From positions 2,254-27,181 of the forward strand of contig NW_014013171.1 of assembly GCF_000611645.1 (NCBI RefSeq): 24,928 bases of DNA, in the 5' to 3' direction. Made by a program: the position numbers and the translations under genes. Positions 9,336-21,862 of the stretch are shown one piece after another (positions within the stretch are counted from its first letter, which is position 1; every line of letters starts with the position of its first letter). The notes beneath the pieces are model-generated. The model was not told where the DNA came from and ran no database searches. It worked only from the letters and a program-made list of their open reading frames with translations. This DNA is from Monoraphidium neglectum (taxonomy: Eukaryota > Chlorophyta > Chlorophyceae > Sphaeropleales > Selenastraceae).

Positions 9336-12300
9336 CTAAGGCTTTGCCTGCGCGGCGGCCTGTTGCTGGGCTGCTTGCTGAGCAGCAGTTGCAGCCGCGG
9401 CGGCGGCGGCGTCAGCAGCTGCCTTCTGGGCCGCTGCTTGTTGCGCAGCTGCCTGTTGGCGGGCAGCCTCGGCAGCCGCAGCGTCAGCAGCTGCCTTCTG
9501 GGCCGCTGCTTGTTGCGCGGCCGCCTGCTGGCGGGCAGCCTCGGCAGCCGCAGCATCAGCAGCTGCCTGCTGGGCCGCTGCTTGTTGCGCAGCTGCCTGC
9601 TGGCGGGCAGCCTCGGCAGCCGCCGCGTCGGCAGCTGCCTTCTGAGCCGCTGCTTGTTGCGCAGCCGCCTGCTGGCGGGCGGCCTCGGCTGCCGCAGCAT
9701 CGGCAGCTGCCTTCTGAGCCGCTGCTTGTTGCGCAGCCGCCTGCTGGCGAGCAGCCTCGGCAGCTGCCGCATCGGCAGCTGCCGTCTGAGCCGCTGCTTG
9801 TTGCGCAGCCGCCTGCTGGCGGGCGGCCTCGGCTGCCGCAGCATCAGCGGCTGCCTTCTGGGCCGCTGCTTGTTGCTCAGCTGCGGCCTGCTGCTGGGCA
9901 GCCTGCTTTGCTGCCTCTGCGGCCGCCGCATCTGCAGCTGCCTTCGCAGTTGCAGCCTGGGCTGCGGCTGCCTGTTCTGCAGCCGCTCGATCTGCAGCAG
10001 CTTTATCAGCTGCAGCCTTGTCCGCAGCTGCCTTGTCCGCAGCCGCCTGCTGCTCAGCCGCTTGCTGCTCAGTCGCTTGCTTCGCAGCCGCGGCAGCAGC
10101 CGCATCTGCTGCAGCCTTGTCGGCAGCTGCCTTATCTGCAGTCGCCTTATCCGCAGCTGCCTTGTTGGCAGCCGCCAGTGCAACAGCTGCCTGCTGCTCA
10201 GCAGCTTGCTTGGCAGCCCCGGCAGCAGCTGCATCTGCGGCCGCCTTGTCTGCGGCGGCCTTGTCACCCGCTGCCTTGTTAGCAAGAGCTTGCTGCTCAG
10301 CCACTTGTGCCGCAGCCTGGGCGGCATCCGCAGCACTTTTGTCAGCCGCGGCTTTGACGGCAGCCTGCTGCGCGGCAGCCGCAGCAGACACGGCCGAATC
10401 AGCAGCCTGCTGGCCCTGCTGGGGAGGCTGCTGCGCGGCGGGAGCCTGCGAGGCTGGCGGGGCGGCTGTAGGCGAGGGCGAAGAGGCTGGGGGAGTAGCA
10501 GCCGCAACAACTGGCTGCGGCGTGATGGTTGCCGAGGGCTGCGACGCCACAGAAGTCGGCGACAAAGCGCTCGCAGGTGTTGAGGCCACGGCCGGGGCCA
10601 CAAGTGGAGCACTGCCAACAGTTTGCTGTGCTTGTTCTGGGGCGACGCTTACGCCCGCAGGCGTCGGCTGCACCTGAGCGGGGCTGACAGGAGGCGCTTG
10701 CTGCTGCGACGTGGGGGTCGCAGCCGCGGCGCCCTGAGGAGGCAGCGGCGACGCCACTGGCGACGGCGCGACGCTCGTGGACTGTGGCGGCTGCCCAGCT
10801 GCTGCTGGCTGCTCTGCCTGCCCGCCAGCTGCCTGCTGCACGCTCGTGGTGTTGGCGGGTGCTGCCGAGCCGGTGTTGATGACAATTGGCGCCGGGTTTG
10901 CTGCAGGGGCCTGGTTGGCTGCTGGCTGCACAGGAGGCAGGGGTACCCCTGCTGGCGCAGACACGATCACTGGTGCAGACACATCCTGGGGCTGCACGGA
11001 TGCTGCCACAGGCAAAAATGTCGTATTCGTGGCACCCGCTTGCCTCTGCTCTGCCTGCTGCGTCGGCTGTGGCGCCGGCTGCGCTGTAGGCGGCGCTGTC
11101 GGCTCTGGCGTCGTCTGAGCCGAAGGCTGCTGAGGCGCCACTTGCAGAGCTGACGAGAGCGACTGCGGCGATGCCTCTGGAGGCGGCGACGAGGCTGGCG
11201 GGCCAGACAGCCGGATTGGGGTCTGGCTAGGTTCTGGTGACACAACCGGCTCCGCAGTGAAGTTGACAGCGGCGGGCAATAGGGTGGCTTGGGCGGGCGG
11301 CGGCGTTGTGATAGAGTTGTCCTGCGGCTGAGGCTGTGGCGTTGGTTCCAGCGCAGTGCTGTTTGGCTGCTGCGCCGGCGGCTGCAGGGGCACGACCTCA
11401 GTGCCATTGTCCTGCGTGCGAGCGATTCCATACAGTAGCGCCGCCATTGGGTCCCTGGTGGTGGCGCCAGCTGGGACAGTGCTGTTGCTGCCTGCGACGG
11501 CCGATGATGCCGCTGAGCTGTTGCCTGCTGCGTCTACGGGTGTGGGCACACTGGTATTGTTCGACTGCAGCTGCGGCTGCGGCTGCGTAGTGGTGCCGTT
11601 CCCCGCGCCGGTCTCTGTTGGCACCGGATTGCTTGCGTTGCCAACCCCTGGGCTGTCAGGTGGTGGCTGCACGGGCAGCGTGTCTGTTCCATTGCTGTAG
11701 CCGGGGCTTGCTGGCAGCGGCACGGCCGTGCTGTTGGATGCGGTTGAGTTCTGCTGGCTCGTGACGTTGTCAGCCCCAGTACCAGGCAACTGCTGGCCGC
11801 CCGTAGCGTTTTCATATGTAAAGTTTCCATCTGAAGGGAGAGGGATAGGGGGCTGCCCACTCGTGTAACCGCCGCTGTTGCCGCCGTTGTTGGCCCCATC
11901 GTAAACCCCTCCATAATCGCTGCCGTATCCATAGTCGCTGCCCCCGCTGTACGCACCACCGGTGTCGCCGTAATCACTGTAATCACCGCCGCTGCTCGTG
12001 TAACCGCTGCTGGTGCCGCCACTGTAGTCACTGCCTGCGACAGTTCCGGTCCCTACGGGGTAGCTGCCTGCCGGGATGCTGCCAACACCGGGGGTGGCGC
12101 CGCTGCTGGTCACGACGCCGGGCTGGCTTCCAAACCCTGGTGGTCTGCGGCGTGGTGCGAAGGTGCCGTTGCCAAAGAAGCCCCTGAAAACAGAGCCGTT
12201 GGCGCACTGGATTTCCCAGTGGCCGCCTGCGAATTGTCGCTGGCCCCGAGTTCCGTTGACACGCCTCCTTGCGCGACCCAGCCAGGCGCCACCTGGGAGA

Positions 12301-13059
12301 CCCACCGCCCCGTTGCCACCGCTGCCGCCCTGCTGTGGCGGCGGCAGGGGCAGGGGCGAACCTGCTTGCAGCATGCGGCGACTGAGCCGGCGGTTCGGGG
12401 CTGTGTCAGCAGGGGTGCCTTGCGGGGGTGGTGACAAGCTGTCTTGTAGGCTGATGCTTGGAGCCGCGCCTGGCGTGGTCGCTTGGCCACCTAGTGTCGC
12501 GCCCTGCGCGCCATCACCACCCCGGCTGCCTTGCAGATCGCGTTGCTGCTGGTCGCCACGGAAAAAGCCCCGGGCGCGGGGGGCGCTGTTCTGCTCATCG
12601 CCACCGCCGCGGAAGGAGGAGCCCGCCGTCCTGTTGTACGCGCCGAAAAAGGGTCTTGCGGTGCGGTTTGAGGTGCCATTGCCAGGCACCCACACGCGCC
12701 TGCAGTCGCCGCTGAGGTTGAATCCCTCATTGTAGATGCTGGTGTTGAATCGTGAAAAGCCGCTGTCAACAACGCCGAGCAGTGGCTCCAACGACGCCGT
12801 GCCGTTGCTGCCAGTCGTGGTGTTGCTGGTGGGCTGGGCGGCCCCAAACGTGGCGCCCACTGCGTTGCAGAAGAGGAGGCAACAGCGTAAGCCGCTTAGC
12901 CAGACGAATCTTCTCTGCAGACATGCACATCAAAGGCCCGGGTCGCAGGTGCGGGCGGGTGCATCTTCTTTGCAGCTGAAGCATGAATCAGAATGCGTGA
13001 AGCGGGTGGATGGACCCGCCATGCCCACCTGCCAGCAACAGCAGCTTCACGGCGACCAT
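9336..13059 (-). CDS. Secreted modular glycoprotein with Ala/Gln-rich repeat tail
   Basis: I recognise no family. Two exons are proposed: 13059-13029 encodes MVAVKLLLLA, then a GTGGGC donor, intron 13028-12860 and a CTCCTCTTCTGCAACGCAG acceptor, and exon 12859-9336. The join creates a short hydrophobic signal peptide, so the product (about 1184 residues) should enter the secretory path. Modules: residues about 15-110 are rich in N-glycosylation sequons (NTT, NGT, NTS, NLS, NRT). Around 160 there is an RRLSRRMLQ stretch followed by a PLPLPPPQ proline run. Residues about 280-355 are rich in Gly, Tyr and Ser (YGSDYGG type). Residues about 355-815 are Pro/Thr/Gln/Ala-rich with more sequons. Residues about 818-1184 are almost only Ala, Gln, Lys, Asp, Glu and Arg, predicted as a long helix, and end AQAKP. 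No transmembrane segment is seen after the signal. A cell-wall, extracellular-matrix or adhesive role is inference from composition. Confidence 0.75.
9421..9890. repeat. 72-bp in-frame tandem repeat, six full copies plus a partial
   Basis: Copies start at 9421, 9493, 9565, 9637, 9709, 9781 and 9853, exactly 72 bases apart. On the minus strand each encodes 24 residues of pattern AAAD-AAAAEAARQQ-AAAQQ-AAAQK, with the last residue varying (K, T or Q). Copies differ mostly at third positions. Degenerate Ala-rich units with ADKAAADKAAAD spacing continue to about 10330. Confidence 0.92.
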
Positions 13060-14247
13060 TCGGGCTAAACAGCCCATTGGAGCCGCTTGCGACCGTCTTG
13101 GGGGCTTGCTAACCCGACGCGGTGTGACCGGTGGGAAAAAGATTTCGTCAGCGTGTTGGTTTGTGCGGCACGGGTCGTGGGCGTGCCAATTAATGCGCGG
13201 ATGCGGTAGATGAGGTGTCATAACATTTCGAGCTCGGGTCTACATCGGGGAAGAGGACCTGGGCCGTGCCGTGAACAGGGCTGCGGTAGGGGCGGCTTCG
13301 CTGCTGCAGACAGCTACCGGTGACGATACGTCAGCTTCTCCTGGTCCTGGCGAACGTAAGCTGCAGCATGACCCTATTGCAATGACTGCAATGAGGCTGC
13401 ATAACCAGTCGGTAATGCATCTGAGCCGACAGCACGGGCTGGGGGCGGAGTTGTGCGCGTGCACCGGTCGGTTGCCTGGAACTTCGCGGTTGCTCCTCAG
13501 TGTGCGCGGGGGCTGGGAACGGCAATATCGCCAAACATGGTCATGGGAGTACACATGAAGACCGTGCCCAGCCATAAAGTTTGGGGTTGTTTTGGTGTGC
13601 AAGAGCTCGGAAGGTTGTACAGTAGCGAGCAAGCGAAAGAAGGGCGATCACAGATGTGGCCATCCCCTGGAGGAATGAGCCCCTGCACGGTGATCAGACC
13701 TATTACACCTCACACACATGCTTGAAAAAACATACGCACATACACTTGAAAATGCCCTAAGGGTAGATGCAAGGCAGTTCCAGCGGCCTCACATTGTGTG
13801 CGATCTGCGTGCTGGGCATGCTGCGTGGTCCTCCAAGCAGCTGAGAGTCCCCACATGATCTGCCCGACGTCTCTGGAGGCCAATATATCATGGAGCTACA
13901 TACCCACCTATTTGCTATCATGCTCTGTCCCACATCAAAATGAAGATGACCATTCAACGGTCATTTCAAATTCGCAGCAATGGTATCGGAGGGGATTGCT
14001 GCCGGAGAACGGGAGGCGCATACCTGTCACGAATTCGCTCAAGTCTAGCATCAATTGTTCAGACTGCGCCCGAGATCACCGTTTAGTACCCCGCAACAAC
14101 GCGAGTGTGTCAGGAATGGCTAGACCAATGACAATGGTCTGAGGCCTCCTCATCGCTCCTCGGTGAAGGGGCGGTGCTCGGCGCCTAGCGCAGCGCCGGC
14201 AGCAGAGCAGAGCGGCCGTGCCGCACTCGGACTCGGCAGCAGTCGCC
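13060..14247. promoter_or_regulatory. Divergent intergenic region, probable bidirectional promoter
   Basis: About 1.2 kb separates the start of the minus-strand secreted-protein gene from the start of the plus-strand FANCJ gene, so both promoters and 5' UTRs must lie here. Open frames such as 13240-13632 (minus) and 13798-14142 (plus) show no recognisable domain. I see no TATA box or repeat worth naming. Confidence 0.5.
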
Positions 14248-15559
14248 ATGGCGCAGCCGCTTGTCCAGATTGCGGGCTATCAGGTCTCATTCCCCTACAA
14301 GCCCTATGGCACGCAGTTGGGATTCATGAATCAGTTCCTGCGCGCCGTGGATCAGCAGGGCAACGCTCTACTGGAGGCGCCAACTGGCAGCGGCAAGACG
14401 GCATGCCTGCTAGCGAGCGCGCTAGCGTGGCAGAAGCGCCACCTGGAGGCGGCCGCGGCTGTCAAGGCGCGCAACATGGTCAGATCCATTGCGCGCGGCG
14501 GCAGGAAGGGCAAGCCAGCCACCGCAGATGGCGGCGGTGAAGGCGCCGAAGCAGCAACCTCTGCAGAGCCGTGCGCCTACGCGGCTTCAGAAGACGGGGG
14601 CAAGGGCACCAGCGGCGGCGTCAAGCAGCAGGAGCAGGAGGGCGGCGAGAAGGTAACGCTGGACGGTGTGTCAGATGAGGTGGAGGAGGCCGAGGACGAC
14701 GAGGACGTGCCGCGGGTCCCAAAGATCTACTATGCGACTCGGACCCACTCCCAGATAGCACAGGTGCGTGGCGTGGCCGCCGCCACATCTGCGGTGATGA
14801 CAGACCAACGTCTGTGCATGCTGCAACCTTGAATTTGTCATGCTGCAGCATGGGGCAGCTATCCTGCCTATAGCAAGCTGCACATGTGAGGCGGATTTCA
14901 GTTGGCGTTGATTTTGGCTTTACCCGGCCCCACACCATTGACATGCCCGGCAAAGGTCATCCGAGAACTCAAGCGCATGAGCCTGACACCCCGCATGGCC
15001 GTCCTGGTGGGTAGGGCCAAGCTCTGTCTCGGGAACTGGTGGCCCCTGCATGTGGACGACTTGCATGCGGCTGCGGCAGCCACACTGCCATGCGGCAGAC
15101 GTATTGGACACCTCGAGTCGTGCACTCCCGTGCCCCTCCCTGACCCTGGCGTCGCATGTCGGTGACACCACTACCGGCGCGCGCCCGTGCAGGGCTCCCG
15201 CCCGCACTACTGCATCAACAACGCGGTGCTGCGCTCAGGCAATGTGGACGCGAGCTGCGACGAACTCATGAAGGACCGTGGCTGCCGCTTCGCTAAGAAG
15301 GGTGCCGGCATCACGCACGCAGAGGCACGGGTGCGCGAGAACTCGTGGATGCGTAGCAAGGTGTTCGTGCTGCGTGCGTGCATGCGTTTGAGGGCTTGCA
15401 TGCCTGCCCGCCCTCAGTTGCTGCCTTTCCTTCCTCAGCAGCCTTTCTCAGCCCCGCTTTACCCTGTCAAAACCAATGCAGTGACCGCACTCTGCTCCCA
15501 AACTCACAATTGTGCAAAACTCACACATATGTGCAAGCACACGCACATAACTACACGCA

Positions 15560-15604
<45 letters not shown>

Positions 15605-18600
15605 GTTTCAAAAACGCGGCCGTGACTGCGCACTCACGGCCCCAGGTGCATGATGTCGAGGATCTGGCCAAGGTGGGCCGGCGGCACGGCGCATGCCCAT
15701 ACTACGCCTCGCGCCACCTGGCGACCACTGCAGACCTCGTGTTCTGCCCCTACAGGTGTGCGTGGCGGCCGCACCTGCATGCGCAGCATGCAAAGCGTGC
15801 ATGCCACGGACCCCGCGAGCAAGCCCAGCAGCTGCAGCCCTGAGAGGCTAGTCCGGGCAGCCGCAGCTATGGGGCTGCCTGCAAGGTGCATGGCGCCGTT
15901 GAGGACTGGTGCTCGCTTCTCCACCTTCCCTCCAGCTACCTGCTGGACCCCGTCATCCGGCGTGCGACGGGGGTTGACCCCGAAGGCGCAGTGCTAATCT
16001 TCGACGAGGCCCACAATATTGAGGACATCGCGCGGTGTGTTGCAGGGAGGGGGCACGGCATGCAGGAGGCTTTCACAAGGAGGGAGCGTTGGGGTTTTGT
16101 GGCCCGATCGGGCACGCGAGGCTCTTGCCCGCTCGAGCGCTATCAGCGCGATTTCTCGCCTGGCTGTTCCGCGCCTCCAGGGACGCGGGCAGCGCGGAGA
16201 TTGACCTGGACACCCTCAAGCTCTCCTGGCTGGGCCTGGAGCGCGCCGCGACGCACGGCAACGCGCCGGACATCTACCGGCCGCTGGCGGACGCGACCAT
16301 GGCGCTCATCCAGCGGCTCCGCGCTCTGGCGGGCGACGCGGGGCCGGGCGTGTGGCGCGCGGCCGGGTTTGAGACGCAGGAGCGCGTGTGGGCGGGGAGG
16401 GAGGTGAGCGGGTGCAGTGGGGATTGGGATGGCAGGGCCTGGGCTGGGGGTGCGTGTTGGCAGGCGGCTGGCGGTCCTGCCGTACGGCCTTGTTGCGTGG
16501 ATGCAGCACATGGTCGTTGAGCAGTCGTGTCATCCGGCATGGCCTCATGCATCAGCATCGTCGCCCTTTGCATCATGCGTCGTATGCTGCAGCTGCTGGA
16601 CGAGCTGGAGGCTGCCGGGCTGGGGCCTAATGACATCCCACATCTACAGGTGCGTCACTGTCCTTGCACGGGCAGTGGCCTTCACAGCACAGGCATCGCA
16701 CTGACCAGCCCTGGCGATGCGGAACCATGCCCTGGCTGCCTTTGATTATGGCAGCAACTTGCTAGATGTACATTCCATCACCACACACGAGTGCACACAC
16801 TCACACACACCCATACATGCACGCACACCAGGCTCTGTACGACCAAGCCCGGCAGGCGGAGGAGAAGGCGGCGTTCAACACAGGTGAGGCCTGCAGGGAT
16901 ACCAGGGGAGATCAGCGTGCCGGTCATCCAGTGGCAGCCCACAAGAGGCTGGTTTGTCCCACCCTCTCAGCCGGATGTGCCCAGATTCATACTGCATAGA
17001 CTCAAGATTGTTTGCAAGCCGTTTCAACATCAGCTCACCCTCGAGTCTTCACACCTCTTGTGAAATCGCCCCCGCAGAGGGCGAGGCCGCATTGGAGGAG
17101 GTGCCCAAGGAGCTGGACAGCGCCCGCGCTGGCGGCCTCGCGCTGGCCACGCTGAGCCGCCTGCTGACCGTGCTGAGCCTGGTGTATGCCGGCGGCCCCG
17201 GCGGCGGCGACGCGGTCAGGGACTACCGTTTCGCGGTGCAACGGGAGGTGCGGCATCGAGGAGACAAGGGCGGCGGCGGCAGGTGCGAGGGCTCAGGGGC
17301 GACGCGTGGTGCAGCGCAAGGGGCCCTGTGCAGGACAGTCAAGATTGTCCACCGCTCTGTAGTTTACTTGAGCTTGCTTGTGCATCGCGGTGCTGCTTGA
17401 GGATTGTCCGCGGTCTGCGTGATGACAAGCATTGAAGGTCTGAATGCAAACTCGCATTCGCACCCATCTTCCCCGCAGGCGGGGCAGCAAGCGCTTCGCG
17501 CCCAACGCGGCGGACGCGCAGGCGGCCGAGGGGGCGTCCGCGGGCGAGGACAGCTGGAGCATGGTGGTCTGCCTGTGGCTGCTTAACCCTGCCGTCGTGT
17601 TTGGGCAGCTCAGCGGCAAGGTGCGCGCACACGGGGCCCGAGCTCCCGCCTGGGCCACGCCGCCATCACAACAACGAGGGCGTCCCTGCAGCTTTCCTGC
17701 GCTGGCTGCAACTTAGTTGGGATTTTAAGCCTTTGAGCCAGCAGGCGGCTTTGTGCAACGCCACGCCCGCCCTCTTCGGACCCCTCTGCTCAAGGCCTGG
17801 AGCATCGTCCTGGCGAGCGGCACCCTGGCCCCCCTGGACTCATTCGCTGGGGAGCTGCGGCTGCCGTTCCACGTGCAGCTGGAGGCGCCCCACGTGGTGG
17901 ACATGCGGCGGCAGGTGAGCGGCCCGCAGGCCACGCAGGCTGGGCATGGCACGGAATTGGGTAGAAGTCAATATGACGATGGGTGTGCCGCCGCAGTCTG
18001 CCGGAAGGGGGCGGCAGGGTGGTTGGCAACCACGATTGTGAGGAGCTGCGCCGTAGCGTTAGCCTTGAAGGAGCACGCCCCGTGGCACGCTCAGACCGCT
18101 CCCTCTCGCGCCCCATCCAGGTGTGGGCGGGCGTGCTGCCGCAGGGGCCTGACGGCCGCATGCTGACCGGGACTTATAAGGAGGTCGACACGGTGCGCGC
18201 GGCAGTGCCGGGTCTGGCAACGTGCGCACGTGCGCTCGTGTCGGAAACCACTGCAAAAGGTGGCGGGTCACGGCGCGACGTTCATGCACGTTGCTCTCGT
18301 GCTCTCATGGCCGCGAAATTGCGGCCCCCATTCAGCACCGCGCGGTCCCTCCTCGAACCACCATTCAAAGTACTTGAGTACATAGTGCTGTCCGATCGAA
18401 CACTCCACGAACTGTGCACCCCCAATCCTGCCCCCAGCTGGACTTCCAGGACAGCGTGGGCGCGGCGATGCTGGCGGTATGCAAGACGGTGCCCGGCGGC
18501 GTGCTGATGTTTGTGCCCAGCTACGCCCTCATGGACAAGCTCACACGGCGCTGGCAAGTGAGTGCTAGTGGGAGCTGTGGCGGTAAAGCACGAGGCGGGG

Positions 18601-21253
18601 CTGCCGACGGCCGCTTCTGTGTGTGGCAAGGGCACGAACTTCAGCAGGTGGCCGGCCTGGCGGGCGGCCCTGCTGTTCAGCGAAGCCTCATATTCGCACG
18701 CGGACGCCAGGCAACCGGGCTGTGGAAGCAGCTCGAGGGGGAGAAGCACGTGTGCAGCGAGCCGCGCGGCGCGGGCGACGCGTTTGACAAGGTCATCGCG
18801 GGCTACTACAAGGCCATCAAGCAGGGCAAGGGGGGCCTGTTCCTGGCGGTCTGCAGGGGCAAGGTGCGGGCCTGAGATTGATCCTTCGAGAGGGTTGGGA
18901 TGAAGGATGCAGGGTGCAGGGCCTGTGGAGCAGGGGCCTGGGGTCCAACGGATTTTACCCACAGCTCAACTCGTCACTGTGCAAGCACTTTTGCGCCAAA
19001 CGCACACGCGTGTGCAGGCGGTTGCACGGTCTTGAAACCCAAATGCATCCCACCCATGATATTTGCATCAGCCCGCCCGCCGGCGCTCACAACCCCTCTT
19101 CCCCCAAAGGCGTCCGAGGGCATTGACTTTGCGGACGACAACGCGAGGGCCGTGGTGGTGCTGTCCATACCCTTCCCAAACCTCAAGGACACAAAGTGAG
19201 GCCGGCTGGCAGGTTTTCAGGGTTCGTGAGTCAAGGTTCTGGGTCATGGACGCCCGGACAAGCTGGGGAGTCGCTAACAACGAAAATAAAATCAAATGCC
19301 TGGCTGGTGTTGGGCCCTGCCGCGGTAAAGGCTCAAAGCCCGACGTGCCAACAATGTGAGCCAAGCTCCCCGGCTCAAAATCACCGCTGCGATGCGTCTC
19401 TGCCGCCGCCGGCCCCGCCCCTCTGAGCCCCTGCCCTGTCCCCCTACCCCCAACCCACACCTGGCTTTGCACCAGGGTGGGCCTCAAGAAGGAATACAAC
19501 AACGCCGCCCAAGGCCCCGCGGCACGCGCCCACCAGCAGCAGCAGCAGCGCGGCGGCGGCGGCGGCGAGGGCGGCGCGGCGCCGCGGCTGCTGTCAGGGG
19601 AGCAGTGGTATAGCCAGCAGGCGTTCAGGGCGCTCAACCAGGTGTGCGCCGCAGCAGCGCAGGCGACCCCGCCCTTCTTGCATGACTCCTTCTGGTGCCT
19701 GATATCTTGCAGGCAAGCCTGCCGTTTGCGGCCGTTGAGCAGCCCACCAGCGCAATGGTCTTCGAGGGCCTCCTCCTTTGATCACCAACAGAGACCGCCC
19801 CGCCCCTTTGCTGTTCCCCTGCCTCCCGCCCCATGCGCGCCAGGCCATCGGGCGCTGCATCCGCCACCGCTTCGACTACGGCGCCATCATCCTGCTGGAC
19901 GAGCGCTTCCGCACCCCACGCAACCAGGCGTCCCTCTCAAAGTGGGTCCGCGGCGCCATTGCCGCGCACCCCACGTTTGACGCCGCCATGTCCTCCCTCG
20001 GCGCCTTCTTCTCGCGGCTCGCGGCGGACCCGCCGGGGCCGACGGGAGATGAGCTCAAGGCGGCTGCAGCGGCCGCCGCTGCCGCGGACGGCGGGAAAGG
20101 CGGGGGCGCCGCGGCGGGGCAGGTGCCGCTCGAGGCGGCCGACGCGGCGCGGCGCAAGGCCGCCGACGCGGCTGGGGGGTCGGCGGCGGGGGGCAAGCAG
20201 CTGCGGTATTCGGAGATGACGGCGAGCCGCGGTAAAGGGCCCGCCAGTCGCCCCTTGCCGCCGCCACAGCCAAAGGTGGCGCAGATGCAGCAGCCGCAGC
20301 AGGTGCCCGTACACCACCAGCAGCAGGGCCGGCAGCAGCGGCCACCCATTGAAATCAAGTACGAGCGGGAGGGGGTCGAGGAGGGTGCGCCGTCGGTGGT
20401 CCAGCCACTGCAGCAGCAGCCGCAGCAGCTCCAGCAGCCTGTACCATCACTGCACCAGCACAAGCAGCAGGCGGAAGGCACCCTCAAGCCCTCAAAGCTG
20501 CAGGAGGCAAACCAGGTGCCGGCAGAGGGCAGCCGCGCATCTCCACCCAGCGGCGGCGGCAGCGGCGGCGGCAGCGGCAGCGGAAGTGAGCCATCACAGG
20601 CCTTCATGTGCGCCCAGGCGCCGCCCTCCCAGGCAGCAGGGGGCCCGCTGGCGCTGCCGCAGCAGCAGTCCTTGCTGCCGCCGCCCTCGGCGAGGCCGCT
20701 CAACGCGTGGCGGGGCATGGCCGCGGGCGGCGGCATGAGCCTGCCGCTGTCGAGCTTTGGGCCAGGGGCGCGGGCCGACAACGGCGACCAGCCGCGCCCC
20801 AACCTGCCGCAGGCCCAGCATGCGGCGAAGGGCAAGCAGCAGCAGAGTGCAGGCGGGGCCGGAGGGGTTCAGACCTCCATTGGGCAGTTCTTCGGGAAGG
20901 CTGCGGCGCAGGCGCCTGGGCCGATCCTGCAGCAGCAGCAGCACCAGCAGCAGCAGCAGCAGATGTTCAGCAGCGCGCCGCACCTGCAGCAACCCTCGGG
21001 CGCGCAGCAGGGCCCTCCGCAGCACTGCCACCAGCAGCAGGAGCAGCAGCAGCAGCGCTTTTGGGGCGGGCCGCAGCAGCGCACATTGCAGGGCCGGATC
21101 TCACCCGAGGCCCCCTGTGTGCCCCGTGGTCCCGGCAGCGCCACCCACGAGAAGTTTGTGCCGCCCTCTATGCACCAGTGGCAGCTCGTGCAGCCGCTGG
21201 ACCACAGAGCCGCGCCGCCAGGCTCGCTGCCGCTTTTCAACGGCATTGGCCAG

Positions 21254-21289
<36 letters not shown>

Positions 21290-21657
21290 GGGGGCCCTAG
21301 CGTGATGCACGGACACTTGCTTCCCAGTGCCATCAGCCATCAGCGGCACCAGGGCAGTGCAGCCGCAACACCAAGCCCGCCGCCTGCTCTAGTGGCCGGC
21401 CGTCAGTCATGGCAGCAGCAGCAGGGTGGCTTTGGTTCCGCGCAAAGCTCACCGCCACTGGCAGGAATGCAGATGCAAATACAGCAGCAGCATCGGCAGC
21501 AGCAGGAATTTCGTCCCAGCAACAATCTGACGCAGCAAGGCGCACAGCAGCGGCGGCTGCCCCAATCCATGCGCCAGGGCCCAATGGGCTTCCCGCCTGT
21601 GCAGCCGCAGAGCAGCGTGGGTGCCGCAACAAGCCCGTCGTCCGTGGTAGGCAATGG

Positions 21658-21713
<56 letters not shown>

Positions 21714-21823
21714 CCGGCTCGATGCCAGTAGCAAGTCCACAGCCTGCAGTCCAGCAGGAGCACCAGGGGGGTGGCGGACCGACCCCCAGCCCTCCGCGAA
21801 CCGTTGTCTGCGGCCAGCAGCAT

Positions 21824-21862
<39 letters not shown>

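Noticed and set aside
9421..9890. Regular direct repeats that might suggest a CRISPR array
   Set aside because: The 72-base units are contiguous with no unique spacers and lie inside a long open coding frame, so this is a coding tandem repeat.
9242..10583. Long plus-strand open frames opposite the Ala-rich tail
   Set aside because: They are antisense shadows of the low-complexity repeat. Their Gln/Pro/Leu- and Cys/Ser/Leu-rich products mirror it, and they have no domain.
13240..14142. Open frames of 95-130 codons in the divergent intergenic region
   Set aside because: There is no recognisable domain, no splice-consistent extension and no signal of a start. Chance open frames of this length are common in GC-rich DNA.
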